A stretch of 64,000 bases of DNA. Source: Saccharopolyspora elongata (GTDB taxonomy: Bacteria > Actinomycetota > Actinomycetes > Mycobacteriales > Pseudonocardiaceae). Position numbers and translations under genes: made by a program. Each line of letters starts with the position of its first letter. Position 1 is the stretch's first letter. Shown here in pieces: positions 10,845 through 19,953 of the stretch. The DNA lies in NCBI RefSeq assembly GCF_004348985.1, contig NZ_SMKW01000021.1, positions 1 to 64,000 of the forward strand. Direction: 5' to 3'. Below the pieces are notes generated by a model. It had not been told where the DNA came from and searched no databases. It worked only from the letters and a program-made list of their open reading frames with translations.

Positions 10845-11309
10845 ATGGGAACAGTTCAGGCGGTCCGGTGGCGGGAGTTCGAGGCAGCCGCGCCGGAACT
10901 CGGCGATTTCGGACGGCAGCGCCTGCAGGCAGGTCCCTGCAACCTCGGGACCGTGCGACGCGACGGTTCGGCGCGAGTGCATCCGGTCAGTCCGAAGGTA
11001 GTTCGCGGGAACCTCGTCCTCTACATGTACCCAACCTCGCCCAAGGGTGCGGACCTGGCGCGTGATCCCCGCTTCGCCCTGCACGCGACGGTCGACGACG
11101 ACCACGGCACCGGCGGCGAATTCTCCTTGCGAGGCATCGCTCGGCGCGTCAACGACGATGCTCTTGGAAAAGAGCTGGCGCCAGGAGGATTCCCGGCGCA
11201 GGACCGCTACATCCGCTTCGAACTGCTGATCAGCAGCGTGTTGGCCGGAACCTACGGCGAGGGCGCAGAGAAACCCCACCTGCGCCGATGGTCAGCCCCT
11301 ACGCGTTGA
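10845..11309 (+). CDS. Pyridoxamine 5'-phosphate oxidase-like (split-barrel flavin) protein
   Basis: A 154-residue protein. The pattern VVRGNLVLYMYPTSPKGADLARDPRFALHATV fits the FMN-binding split barrel of the PNPOx superfamily, in which small members often bind FMN, F420 or haem. F420 is plausible because the genome makes it (fbiC), but that is inference. ATG 10845 follows a GGAAGG site; GTG 10827 is an alternative. The last ~10 residues are basic and probably disordered. Confidence 0.72.
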   Translation: MGTVQAVRWREFEAAAPELGDFGRQRLQAGPCNLGTVRRDGSARVHPVSPKVVRGNLVLYMYPTSPKGADLARDPRFALHATVDDDHGTGGEFSLRGIARRVNDDALGKELAPGGFPAQDRYIRFELLISSVLAGTYGEGAEKPHLRRWSAPTR

Positions 11310-11459
11310 CGGGTCGGCGAAACGTCCTCGGACAAGTCGACTCGCCGAGGTCGACCGGCCGCCCTCGCGTTCCGGCCAGGTCGTGCGAACGGGCGAAATG
11401 CTCATGCCGGCCGGGGTACCGTGATCAACTGTCGTGCTGGCGAGGCGGGCGGGGTGGTC

Positions 11460-12800
11460 ATGACTTCGAGGCGGTCCGGTGACGTGGTCGGCGGGCGCTA
11501 CCGGCTGGCCGCCGAACTGGGGTCCGGTGGTTTCGGGCGGGTCTGGCGGGCCCGCGACGAGACCCTCGACGTCGACGTTGCGATCAAGGAAATGCAGCTG
11601 CCGCCAGGAATGCCGGAAACCGAACGGGCCGAGCGGCTAGCGCGTGCCACTCGCGAGGCCCGCAACGCCGCCCGGTTGCGCAAGCACGACGGCATCGTCG
11701 CGATCCACGATGTCGTCGTCGAGGACGGCCTTCCCTGGATCGTCATGGAGCTGGTCGACGGCTGCTCGCTGAGCGAGCACATCGAGCAGCACGGGCCGCT
11801 TCCGGCGGATAGGGCAGCCGAAGTGGCTATTGCGCTGCTGACGGCGATGGGCGCAGCACACCGGGAAGGTGTTGTGCACCGCGACATCAAACCGGCCAAC
11901 GTCATGCTCGCCGAGGACGGGAAGGTCCTGCTCACCGACTTCGGGACCGCGATCCACCACACCGACACCGCGCTGACCGCCACCGGGATGTTCATCGGCT
12001 CGGCGGAGTACACGGCGCCCGAGCGGTTGCGCGGCACCGACGGACTTCCCGCGAGCGATCTGTTCTCCCTCGGCGTGACCCTCTACCAGGCTGTCGAAGG
12101 CGTCTCGCCGTTCCGGCGCGATACCCAGGAAGCGACGCTGGCCGCGGTACTGCTGGAGGAGGTCCCGGCGCCGCGACGAACCAGACCGCTCACGGAGCTC
12201 ATCACCCGGCTCCTGGACAAGGACCCGGATCGCAGGCCGACGGTCGCCGAAGCGCTGACCATGACAGGTGAGCAGCCCGCCACCAAGATCCACGTGCAAC
12301 GTGGCACCAAGATCCTCCCCACGCGCGAAAAGCCGAAGAGGTGGCAGCCCAAAGGCGTTGCCGCGCTGATGGCGATCATCACCGCACTCGGTACCGCCGG
12401 GCTCCCCGATGCCGGCCGCACTTGGGGGTACTTCGAGAGCTACGGGGACAATGACTTGCACAGCGTCGCCATATTGAGCGTCGCCGTTGCCGATGTCGTC
12501 ATCGTCGGCTTGCTGTGCGCCGGTCTCGTTCGATTCCTGCCGACGGGCATCGGCAAGACCGTCACCGTCGTCGTCGCTGTTGCCGGGCTCGTCTTCGGTT
12601 GCGGTGCCGCAGCTTTCGCATTCAACGGCGCCGGAGAGATCTTCCGGAACACGGCGGAGCTCTCCGGACAGGAGTCCGCGACGGCGTCGCTGGTCCTGGT
12701 CACCATCGTCGTCCTCATAGCGATCGGACTGGCCTGGGAGTCCTGGAAATCGCAACGTCCGGGTCCACGCGAAACGATCAGAAGTCGAACACAACCGTAA
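11460..12800 (+). CDS. Membrane-anchored serine/threonine protein kinase (PknB-like)
   Basis: A 446-residue Hanks-type kinase. Gly-rich loop GSGGFGRV (21-28), lysine K43 (VAIKE), catalytic loop HRDIKPANV with D142, DFG at 160-162 and APE as TAPERL near 190. The kinase domain ends near 270. After a basic linker come about four hydrophobic segments (roughly 300-435). There is no PASTA or other extracellular sensor, so the signal would be sensed in or at the membrane. ATG 11460 was chosen because it opens the conserved start (MTSRRSGDVVGGRYRL); an in-frame start 39 bases upstream is possible. No partner phosphatase is adjacent. Confidence 0.92.
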   Translation: MTSRRSGDVVGGRYRLAAELGSGGFGRVWRARDETLDVDVAIKEMQLPPGMPETERAERLARATREARNAARLRKHDGIVAIHDVVVEDGLPWIVMELVDGCSLSEHIEQHGPLPADRAAEVAIALLTAMGAAHREGVVHRDIKPANVMLAEDGKVLLTDFGTAIHHTDTALTATGMFIGSAEYTAPERLRGTDGLPASDLFSLGVTLYQAVEGVSPFRRDTQEATLAAVLLEEVPAPRRTRPLTELITRLLDKDPDRRPTVAEALTMTGEQPATKIHVQRGTKILPTREKPKRWQPKGVAALMAIITALGTAGLPDAGRTWGYFESYGDNDLHSVAILSVAVADVVIVGLLCAGLVRFLPTGIGKTVTVVVAVAGLVFGCGAAAFAFNGAGEIFRNTAELSGQESATASLVLVTIVVLIAIGLAWESWKSQRPGPRETIRSRTQP

Positions 12801-12980
12801 CCGACGGCGCTGGTGGTAGGCCCTCTAGCCTCCGCTGGCATGCCACGTTTCTGGGACAAGGACGGGTAACCCGACCTCGTGTGGTGCTATGAGCTGTTCA
12901 GCGACCGGGAGTACCGCTACGTCGGCCGAGATCAGCGCCGATCGGCGGAGGCACCAAGGCAATCCGCCGGTACAGAACGC

Positions 12981-13532
12981 TCATCGACTGCTTGCGGCTT
13001 TGAAGTACTGGTTCGAGGGCTTGAGGAACACCAAGACGAGGAACAGCGGCATCGCAACCAGCACCATCGACAACTCGACGCTGGCGATGATCGCGCCCGG
13101 CTGGCCGGCGAGAGCCCCCAGCTGGAAATCGACGGAGATGAGCATCTGACTGATGCCGAAAAGGCCGTAGAGCAGCCAGACCACGGCGAGGATCGCGAGT
13201 GTGGTCCGAGCCCAGTTCCGGCCGACGCGCATCCGGAGCGCGAAGATCACCCACAGCGCGGCGAGAGCGAGGGTGCCCAACGTGTTGACCACGTTGAAGA
13301 TGAGCGGGCCTTGCCAGGTATCGAGGTATCTGATGACTTGCAGCGCGACGACCACGAAGCTGATGATGGTCAGCACCGCCGAGAGGGCCGGCACCACGAT
13401 GCCGATCAAGGTCGCGAACGTCACCGTCCCGGGCGCTTTCGGTCGGCCGAACTGCTGCTGCGGCGGAAGCTGTTGGTAATCCGCCGGCTGGGACTGCTGC
13501 TGCTGCGACCAAGGATCTTGAGGCGCTGTCAC
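12981..13532 (-). CDS. Multi-pass membrane protein with Gln/Pro-rich N-terminus
   Basis: A protein of about 183 residues. The first ~35 residues are Gln/Pro-rich and cytosolic in appearance (DPWSQQQQSQPADYQQLPPQQQ); four hydrophobic helices follow (about 40-62, 80-100, 108-130 and 145-170). I know no function; actinobacteria carry many such PQ-headed four-helix proteins. GTG 13532 gives the usual start; GTG 13550, six codons upstream, is possible. No clear ribosome-binding site precedes either. Confidence 0.7.
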   Translation of the reverse strand: MTAPQDPWSQQQQSQPADYQQLPPQQQFGRPKAPGTVTFATLIGIVVPALSAVLTIISFVVVALQVIRYLDTWQGPLIFNVVNTLGTLALAALWVIFALRMRVGRNWARTTLAILAVVWLLYGLFGISQMLISVDFQLGALAGQPGAIIASVELSMVLVAMPLFLVLVFLKPSNQYFKAASSR

Positions 13533-13580
13533 GCGAAGAGAGTAAGACACCTACAACGATCAAGTAGGTGCCTTCTCGGC

Positions 13581-13673
13581 TCAGACGTCGAACACCGCGG
13601 TGACCGGAGCATGATCCGACCAGCGCTGGTCGTAGCTCTCGGCCCTCTCCACGTACGCATCCGTGCAGCGGCT
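13581..13673 (-). pseudogene. 3' fragment of a second exodeoxyribonuclease III gene
   Basis: Read on the minus strand these 93 bases encode the last 30 residues of an Xth-type nuclease, including the active-site SDH (RWSDHAPVTAVFD) and a stop codon. They match the 3' end of the intact xth gene at 14260; a stretch of about 53 bases differs at one position, and the remainder has diverged more. Nothing upstream in the same frame continues the gene. It is a scrap from duplication or gene replacement. Confidence 0.82.
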
Positions 13674-13728
13674 GGATCGCTCAACTGCCCATCCCGGACG
13701 ACATCGCCCGATAGGAGTCGTGGCTTTC

Positions 13729-14115
13729 CTACGTGAAGCGGGCGAAACCCACGAAACGCGGGTTGATCGTCAACGGGATTCCCTCGTTGGCCATCGATCG
13801 AACCCCCTCCAGCACCGCTTCATCGGGCTGGCCATAAACGTCGAACTGCCGCACAGTGCAGTGTTCCATCACTCCGCGGATGTAAGGATCCGACATCTGC
13901 CAGTGCGTCAAGATCGCATCCGAGTCGCGGTAGAGCTGGTAGCTGTAGGCCACCATGTGCTCCTCATCGATGAACACGTCCACCATCAGCTGCGGGCCGT
14001 GCTCTTCGACGAACTCGACCGCCTGCCGCACGGCGAGCCTGAATCCCTCCAAGTGGCCGTCTGCGATCTGCATGGTGTTGCGGAAAAGGATCGGACCTTC
14101 TAGTGGTGACAGCAT
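13729..14115 (-). CDS. Conserved hypothetical protein (ABM-like)
   Basis: A 128-residue cytosolic protein starting MLSPLEGPILFRNTMQIADGH. The pattern (an IADGHLEGFRLAVRQAVEFVE helix, then MVDVFIDEEHMVAYSYQLYRDSDAI) recalls dimeric alpha/beta-barrel (ABM-like) proteins, but I cannot assign an enzyme. It sits between the intact xth gene and the xth scrap, so it may have come with the rearrangement that duplicated the xth end. Confidence 0.68.
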   Translation of the reverse strand: MLSPLEGPILFRNTMQIADGHLEGFRLAVRQAVEFVEEHGPQLMVDVFIDEEHMVAYSYQLYRDSDAILTHWQMSDPYIRGVMEHCTVRQFDVYGQPDEAVLEGVRSMANEGIPLTINPRFVGFARFT

Positions 14116-14259
14116 GGCTCCAGTGTCGAACTTCGACCAAACGCGAAGTCAACCCCGACGACGCACCAGATCCGGCACGGACTCGATCCGGCGCGTTCGA
14201 CCAACCTGGCTGGTCACGGTCGCTCCGGTGCACGTCGCACCAGGTGGGCCCGGTTGACG

Positions 14260-15054
14260 CTAACGATCGAACACGGCGGTTACCGGGGCGTGGTCACTCC
14301 AGCGCTGGTCGTAGCTCCCGGCCCTCTCCACGTACGCATCCGTGCAGCGGCTTGCCAGGTCGGGCGAACTGACGACGTAGTCGATCCGCCAGCCCGAGTC
14401 GTTGTCGAAGGCCTTGCCTCGGTAGGACCACCAGGAGTACGGGCCCGGGCCTTCCGGGTGGAGGTTCCGGACCACGTCCTCGTAGCCGCTCTCGAAGAGC
14501 TCCGTCAGCCAGGCCCGCTCCTCCGGGAGGAAGCCCGCTTCCTTCTGGTTCGCCTTCCAGTTCTTCAGGTCGATCTGCTGGTGCGCGATGTTCCAGTCGC
14601 CGCAGACCAGCACCTCCCGGCCCTCCGCCGCGGCTCGTTCGCGCAGGTCGTCCAGGTACGCGCGGAACTCCTTCATGAAGCGTTCCTTCTCGTCCTGGCG
14701 CGGGGTGCCGACGTCGCCGCTGGGCAGGTACAGGCTCGCGACCACGAGGCCCGGCAGGTCGATCTCCGCGTAGCGGCCGCTCTCGTCGAACTCCGCCGAG
14801 CCGAAGCCGATGCGAACCGCCTCCGGTTCCGCGCGGCTGTAGATCGCCACCCCGGCGCGGCCCTTCGCCGAGCTCGGGGCCAGCACGGTGTGCCAGCCGG
14901 CCGGTTCCCGGACCTCCGGCGCGAGCTGTTCGGGCTCCGCGCGGGTCTCCTGCAGGCAGATCACGTCGGCTCGGGTGGCGGCGAGCCACTCCACGAAACC
15001 CTTCTTCGCGGCGGCGCGCAGGCCGTTGACGTTCACGGTCGACACAGTCAGCAC
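14260..15054 (-). CDS. xth: Exodeoxyribonuclease III (AP endonuclease family)
   Basis: A Mg-dependent EEP-fold nuclease for base-excision repair of abasic sites and 3' blocks. From the GTG at 15054 (264 residues; homologues start LTVSTVNVNGLRAA) it shows N-G in the first strand, LQETR (metal-binding Glu), GDWNIAH (catalytic Asp/Asn) and a terminal WSDHAPV (catalytic His). An upstream GTG at 15078 would add eight residues. A second copy of its 3' end lies 0.6 kb downstream. Confidence 0.93.
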   Translation of the reverse strand: MLTVSTVNVNGLRAAAKKGFVEWLAATRADVICLQETRAEPEQLAPEVREPAGWHTVLAPSSAKGRAGVAIYSRAEPEAVRIGFGSAEFDESGRYAEIDLPGLVVASLYLPSGDVGTPRQDEKERFMKEFRAYLDDLRERAAAEGREVLVCGDWNIAHQQIDLKNWKANQKEAGFLPEERAWLTELFESGYEDVVRNLHPEGPGPYSWWSYRGKAFDNDSGWRIDYVVSSPDLASRCTDAYVERAGSYDQRWSDHAPVTAVFDR

Positions 15055-15128
15055 GCCAGCGAGGGTAACCACCGGCACCGACGATCAACCCGCCCGGTCA
15101 CCCGCCCCGGCGGAACGATCTTCGTCCG

Positions 15129-16475
15129 TCAGGCCAGCCAGAACGCTTCGCGGGTGCGTCGGCGGCGGTCGCGGCGGCGGGTGGGCTTCGGCGCCGCCGG
15201 GCGCTGCCACAGCCACATGCACACCCGGGCGCCGCCGAGGCTGGAGCGGTCGACCGCGAGCCGTCCCCCGGTGGACTCGGCGACCCGGCGGGCGATGTCC
15301 AGGCCGAGTCCGGTCGATCCGGCGCTGCTGCGCCCGCGCTGCACGGCGTCGGAGGACTCCGCCACCCCGGGCCCGGCGTCCTCCACGATCACCCCGACCA
15401 CGCCGTCCTTCTGCTGCACCGACACCACGAACTCGGTCCGCTCCGGGGTATGCCGGAAGACGTTGCCCACCACGGCGTCCACCGACGCGGCGAGCTCCGC
15501 TCTCGGCACCGGGACGTGGACCTCGCCCTCCGCGCCGCGCAGGCTCCACGGCCGCTGCTGGTCCTCGGCCAGCGCCGACCAGAACCCGAGCCGCTCGCGC
15601 AGCAGCTCCGCGACGTCGCAGTCGGCTTCCTCGCCGGGCCCGGACCGGCGGGCGCTGGTGATCACCAGGTCCACCTCGCGTTCCAGCCGGTCGATGGCGA
15701 CCCTGGTCTGCTCGGCCGCCTGATCGTCGCCCAGCGCCTCCGCGTTGAGCCGCAGCGCCGTCAGCGGGGTGCGCAGGCGGTGCGAGAGGTCCGCGGCCAT
15801 CTCGCGCTCGGCGGCGAGCAGCTGGCGGACCCGGTCGGCCATGGTGTTGAACGCGCGCCCGGCCTCCACCAGTTCGGGCGGACCGCTGGGATGCACCCGG
15901 ACGCTGAGGTCTCCGGCGCCGAGCGCGGACGAGGCCTCCGCGAGCCGGGTGGTCGCGCGCACGACGCGGGCCGCCAGCCGGTCCGCGACCAGCAGCGACC
16001 CGACGACCAGGACCAACCCGACGGCGCCGAGCACGAGCCAGGCCCGCAGCACCCCGCGGGTCTGGTCCGCGGCGGGCACGAACACCTCGGCCAGCGCGGT
16101 GCGGCCGCCGTCCAGCGCGATCGGCTGCACGAACGCCGTGCCGCCGGCCACTTCCACGCTGGAGGTCCGCACATCGGACATCGCCAGATGCACGTCGCCG
16201 GCACCGACCCGGCCCGAGCCCACCACACCGCCGTCCGGCAGGTACACGGCGACCCGCCCGGACTGCCCGGCGCGCGTGCTGGCGACGGCCTTGCCGACCA
16301 GCGCGTGATCGGTCGTGGTGGCCAGCACCGGTGCCAGCGCGACGGCTTGCCGTTCGGCATCGGACATCGCCTGGTCGCGGGCCATCTCCTTGATCATCAG
16401 GCCGAGCGGGATGAGGAACGCCAGGGCGACCATCGAGGTCACCGCCAGCGCCACCAGGACGATCGTGCGCCTCAT
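15129..16475 (-). CDS. Sensor histidine kinase of an OmpR-type two-component system
   Basis: A 448-residue membrane kinase. TM1 is at about 4-26, an extracytoplasmic sensor of ~115 residues follows, TM2 is at about 143-165, then a HAMP segment, a dimerisation domain with H-box DLSHRLRTPLTALRLN (H232) and a HATPase_c domain (GDVV-like N-box VVGNVFRHTPE, G1 VEDAGPGV, G2 GSTGLGLDIARR). The ATG at 16475 overlaps the response-regulator stop as ATGA, so the pair is translationally coupled. The ligand is unknown. The periplasmic domain has no cysteines. Confidence 0.94.
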   Translation of the reverse strand: MRRTIVLVALAVTSMVALAFLIPLGLMIKEMARDQAMSDAERQAVALAPVLATTTDHALVGKAVASTRAGQSGRVAVYLPDGGVVGSGRVGAGDVHLAMSDVRTSSVEVAGGTAFVQPIALDGGRTALAEVFVPAADQTRGVLRAWLVLGAVGLVLVVGSLLVADRLAARVVRATTRLAEASSALGAGDLSVRVHPSGPPELVEAGRAFNTMADRVRQLLAAEREMAADLSHRLRTPLTALRLNAEALGDDQAAEQTRVAIDRLEREVDLVITSARRSGPGEEADCDVAELLRERLGFWSALAEDQQRPWSLRGAEGEVHVPVPRAELAASVDAVVGNVFRHTPERTEFVVSVQQKDGVVGVIVEDAGPGVAESSDAVQRGRSSAGSTGLGLDIARRVAESTGGRLAVDRSSLGGARVCMWLWQRPAAPKPTRRRDRRRRTREAFWLA

Positions 16476-17149
16476 TCCGGTTCCACGAGCTTCACGCCGA
16501 CGCCCCGCACGGTGTGCAGGAACCGCGGTTCGGCGGCGCTCTCGCCGAGCTTGCGCCGCAGCCAGGACAGGTGGACGTCGATGGTCTGGTCGTCGCCGTA
16601 GGACTGCCGCCACACCTGGGCGAGCAGTTCGCGGCGCGGCACCACCCGGCCGGGCCGGGCCGCGAGGTAGGCCAGCAGGTCGAACTCGCGCCGCGTCAGC
16701 TCCAGCTCGGCGCCGTCCAGCGTCGAGACCCGGCTGCCCAGGTCGATGCGCAGCCCGGCGATCTCCAGCAGTTGCGCCGGTTGCGGTCCGCGGGCGCGGC
16801 GCAGCACCGCTTCGATGCGGGCGTTGAGGTGCTCGCTGGAGAACGGCTTGACGATGTAGTCGTCCGCGCCCGCGCGCAGCAGGCGGACGATCTCGCCCTC
16901 GTCGTCGCGGGCGGTCGCCACGATCGTCGGCACGTTGGAGACGCCGCGGATCATCTTGAGCGTCTCGCCGCCGTCGAGGTCGGGCAGGCCGAGGTCGAGG
17001 ATGATGACCTCTGGTGGGTGCTCGGCTACTTCGCGCAACGAAGCCAGGGCGGTTCCGACGCTGCGAACCACCCAGTCCCGCGCGGTCAGATCCCTGATCA
17101 TCGCCGCCCGCACCACTGGATCGTCCTCAACAACCAGAACCACAGCCAT
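16472..17149 (-). CDS. OmpR/PhoB-family response regulator
   Basis: 225 residues: receiver domain with acidic pocket E8/D9/D10 and phospho-acceptor D52 (VIILDLGLPDLDGG), then a winged-helix DNA-binding domain (LTRREFDLLAYLAARPGRVVPR, WRQSYGDDQTIDVHLSWLRRKLG). The start is the ATG at 17149, where the receiver fold begins; the frame extends further upstream without similarity. It is co-transcribed with the kinase and divergent from the secreted-protein gene at 17300, a plausible target. Confidence 0.95.
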   Translation of the reverse strand: MAVVLVVEDDPVVRAAMIRDLTARDWVVRSVGTALASLREVAEHPPEVIILDLGLPDLDGGETLKMIRGVSNVPTIVATARDDEGEIVRLLRAGADDYIVKPFSSEHLNARIEAVLRRARGPQPAQLLEIAGLRIDLGSRVSTLDGAELELTRREFDLLAYLAARPGRVVPRRELLAQVWRQSYGDDQTIDVHLSWLRRKLGESAAEPRFLHTVRGVGVKLVEPE

Positions 17150-17299
17150 GGCGGGGACGATACGGGGACTGTGAGAGTTCTTCGCCTTCCGGTCCGCGGG
17201 CGGGCCGCGCCGCACCGCGAGCGGTGGCCGGCGTTCGGCACCGCCGAATCCCGCACCCCAGGGAGGCATTACGCGCCGCAGTCGGGTAAACCCGTGCGC

Positions 17300-17791
17300 A
17301 TGAAACGAGCGGTCGCCTACATCGGCGTGTGGTTGGCCGCGACCACCGCCGCAGTCACGTTGTCCTGGCTCGGCGTCCGCGACGTCATCCGCGGCGCGAT
17401 GTTCGAGCCGCCCGACGCGATCCCGCTGGTCCAGCCGACCACGACGGCACCGCCCCCGCCGCCACCGCCGACGACGGAGCCGAGCCCCGAGCCGACATCG
17501 ACCACAATGGACGCTCCGGCACCGGAGCGGACGCCCACCCCGAGCCCGTCACGGACCACCGACTCCGGCGAGGTGCGCACCTACTACGCCAAGGGCGGCA
17601 AGGTCGTGCTCTCCGTGCACGCCGACGGCGCGAAGCTGGTCTCCGCGACGCCGCGGCCCGGCTACACGGTGCAGACCTGGGACCAGGCCGCCGGCTGGCT
17701 GCGGGTGGAGTTCACCGCCGGCCAGCACGGGTCGTCCGTGATCGCGACCTGGCACGACTCTCCGACCTCGGTCCAGACCATCGAGTACTGA
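17300..17791 (+). CDS. Membrane-anchored extracytoplasmic protein with Pro/Thr linker
   Basis: 163 residues. An uncleaved-looking N-terminal helix (about 5-25) is followed by a short stretch, then a Pro/Thr/Ser-rich linker (about 45-90, including PPPPPPP) and a C-terminal domain of about 70 residues with a beta-sandwich look (GKVVLSVHADGAKLVSATPRPGYTV). The layout suggests a cell-wall-spanning tether with a small outer domain. Divergent from a two-component system; regulation by it is likely but unproven. Start at ATG 17300; GTG 17294 is possible. Confidence 0.75.
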   Translation: MKRAVAYIGVWLAATTAAVTLSWLGVRDVIRGAMFEPPDAIPLVQPTTTAPPPPPPPTTEPSPEPTSTTMDAPAPERTPTPSPSRTTDSGEVRTYYAKGGKVVLSVHADGAKLVSATPRPGYTVQTWDQAAGWLRVEFTAGQHGSSVIATWHDSPTSVQTIEY

Positions 17792-17815
17792 CGACCCGAA
17801 AGCGCCTGCGACCGG

Positions 17816-18643
17816 TCAGGGTTTGCGGGCGACGCCGCCGATCAGCAAGCGGTGGAAGGCGTTCACCGGCACCCCCGGCCCGTCCGGCCACCACGTCGCC
17901 ACCGGCACCAGTCCCGGTGCCAGCAGTTCGAGCCCGCCGAAGTAGCGCTCGATCTCCTCCCGGGACCGGAACCAGCCGCTGCCCATCGCGCCGAGGTACG
18001 CCTCCTCCATCAGGTCGGCCAGCCGGGCCGCCTCGGCGTCCTCGGGGCGGCAGAAGTGGCTGATCCCGACGTAGGAACCGGCCGGCAGCGCGTCGATGTA
18101 GCGCGCCATCAGCTCCTGCGGTCCGTCCTCGTCCGCGATGTGGTGCAGCGTGCTGAACAGGAACAGCCCGATCGGCCGGGACCACTCCAGCGACCTGGCG
18201 ACGGCCCGCTCGGCGAGCAGGCGATCCGGATCCGTGATGTCCGCGGCGACGAAGTGCGTGCTGTCGTTCTCCACGAGCAGGGCGCGGCCGTGCACGATGG
18301 CGGTCGGATCGTTGTCGACGTAGACGACGGCCGCGTCCGAGTTGACCCGCTGCGCCACCTCGTGGGTGTTCTCCAGCGTCGGCAGCCCGGATCCGCAGTC
18401 CAGGAACTGGTCGATGCCAACGGTTCCGGCCAGGTACCGGGTGACCCGCTGCAGGAAGGCGCGGTTGTCCTTGGCCAGCGCGCCGGGTTCCGGGGTGACT
18501 TCGGCGAGCGCGTCGCGCAATCCGCGATCGGCGCTGTAGTTGTCCTTGCCGCCGAGGATCGCGTCGTAGACGCGCGAACTGCTCGGCCTCGTGGGATCGA
18601 TGCCAGACGGCACGCCCCCGCGCCCTTCGCCGGTTCGTGTCAT
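17816..18643 (-). CDS. SAM-dependent methyltransferase, DUF574 family
   Basis: 275 residues. Family signature near the start: IDPTRPSSSRVYDAILGGKDNYSADR; Rossmann motif FLDCGSGLPT; acidic strand VVYVDNDP; FSTLHHI. This family (PF04672) is expanded in actinomycetes, often near XRE/DUF397 regulators as here; substrates are mostly unknown. ATG 18643 is preceded by GGGGAG; a TTG four codons upstream overlaps that site and was rejected. Confidence 0.88.
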   Translation of the reverse strand: MTRTGEGRGGVPSGIDPTRPSSSRVYDAILGGKDNYSADRGLRDALAEVTPEPGALAKDNRAFLQRVTRYLAGTVGIDQFLDCGSGLPTLENTHEVAQRVNSDAAVVYVDNDPTAIVHGRALLVENDSTHFVAADITDPDRLLAERAVARSLEWSRPIGLFLFSTLHHIADEDGPQELMARYIDALPAGSYVGISHFCRPEDAEAARLADLMEEAYLGAMGSGWFRSREEIERYFGGLELLAPGLVPVATWWPDGPGVPVNAFHRLLIGGVARKP

Positions 18644-18845
18644 GCCACTCCCCAACCCCGAATTTCCGCCCCCGACAACCCCAGGTTAGGGGATCAACGG
18701 CCGATAGCGTACGTGCGGGTAGATACCGCCAATCCGGGTAAGCCGCTCGACCTGCGGCCGGATTCCACTACTATGCCCACGCGTAACGTTCAACCACTGG
18801 ATCGCGACAGTGGGTCGTAGAGCCCATTCCCACAGGAGGTTCCGC

Positions 18846-19712
18846 GTGGCTCCGGACAGTGCCACGGGAAGCGGCCCCACCGCCCGCCGTCTCGTGCTGG
18901 GCAGTCAGCTGCGCCGGTTGCGCGAGGCGAGCGGAATCTCCCGCGAGGACGCCGGATACGCCATCCGCGGGTCCGGATCGAAGATCAGCCGCCTGGAGCT
19001 CGGCCGCGTCGGCTTCAAGGAACGCGACGTCGCCGACCTGCTGACCCTCTACGGCGTGACGGACCCGTCCGAGCACGAGTCCTTCCTGGACCTCGTCCGC
19101 CGGTCCAACGAACCCGGCTGGTGGCACCGGTTCAACGACCTGATGCCCTCGTGGTTCCAGGACTACGTCGGGCTGGAGGAGTCGGCCTCCCGCATCCAGA
19201 CTTACGAGATCCAGTTCGTGCCCGGCCTGCTGCAGACCGAGAAGTACGCCCGCGCGGTCGCCACCCAGGGGCGTCCGGAGTTCCCGGAGGACGAGCTGGA
19301 CCGGCGCGTCCGGCTGCGCATGCAGCGCCAGAAGCTGTTCACCCAGCCGAAGGCGCCGCGGTTGTGGGCGGTGATCGACGAATCGGTGCTGCACCGGCCG
19401 ATCGGCGGCCGCGAAGTGCTGCGCGAGCAGATCCAGTTCCTGCTCGATGCGACGGCGATGTCCGCGGTAACGCTGCAGATCCTGCCGTTCGAGCTCGGCC
19501 GGTCGGGCGCGGAGGGCGCGTTCACGATCCTGCGGTTCGCTGAGCCGGAGCTGCCGGACATCGTCTACCTGGAACACCTCTGCGGCGCGCTCTACCTGGA
19601 CAAGCCGGACGAGGTCGAGGTCTACAGCAAGGTCAGCCACCGGCTCGCGGTCGACGCGCAGACGCCGGAGCAGACCCGCAAGACGCTGCTCAAGGCCCTG
19701 AAGCACAGCTGA
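18846..19712 (+). CDS. XRE-family regulator with DUF5753 domain
   Basis: A 288-residue protein. Helix-turn-helix at about 15-70 (LGSQLRRLREASGISREDAGYAI, SKISRLELGR), then a DUF5753 ligand-binding-like domain (VGLEESASRIQTYEIQFVPGLLQTEKYARAV, LWAVIDESVLHRPIGG, LQILPFELG). Such regulators are usually paired with DUF397 proteins and influence development or metabolism in Streptomyces relatives. GTG 18846 follows AGGAGG. A DUF397 gene lies downstream at 19954 and the gap holds repeated palindromes that may be its operators. Confidence 0.93.
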   Translation: MAPDSATGSGPTARRLVLGSQLRRLREASGISREDAGYAIRGSGSKISRLELGRVGFKERDVADLLTLYGVTDPSEHESFLDLVRRSNEPGWWHRFNDLMPSWFQDYVGLEESASRIQTYEIQFVPGLLQTEKYARAVATQGRPEFPEDELDRRVRLRMQRQKLFTQPKAPRLWAVIDESVLHRPIGGREVLREQIQFLLDATAMSAVTLQILPFELGRSGAEGAFTILRFAEPELPDIVYLEHLCGALYLDKPDEVEVYSKVSHRLAVDAQTPEQTRKTLLKALKHS

Positions 19713-19847
19713 TCGACGTGCCACCGGGATCCGCACCCGGTGGCACTTCCATGTGCGCCGATGACTGCGCATAGCACTCATTCACTGACCGCGGGTCACT
19801 TAACTGGGAACAAGATACCTCCTGTCGAGTGATCAACGTCTCATTGA

Positions 19848-19925
19848 GATGCACGTGCATTCAATCGTGCATCTGCACCTGCTACCTTGGGTGCACGATC
19901 AACTGCACGTGCAGATGATCGTGCA
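19848..19925. promoter_or_regulatory. Cluster of TGCACGTGCA-type palindromes upstream of the DUF397 gene
   Basis: A perfect palindrome ATGCACGTGCAT lies at 19849-19860 and CTGCACGTGCAG at 19903-19914. The second sits at the centre of a 34-bp near-perfect palindrome (19892-19925) whose outer arms are TGCACGATCA and TGATCGTGCA. The arms GATGCACG (19848-19855) and CGTGCATC (19866-19873) add another inverted pair. The position, 29 bp before the DUF397 start and just after the XRE gene, suggests XRE binding. Confidence 0.72.
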
Positions 19926-19953
19926 GCGTTAGTCGGGGAAGGGTGGGGTTCGG

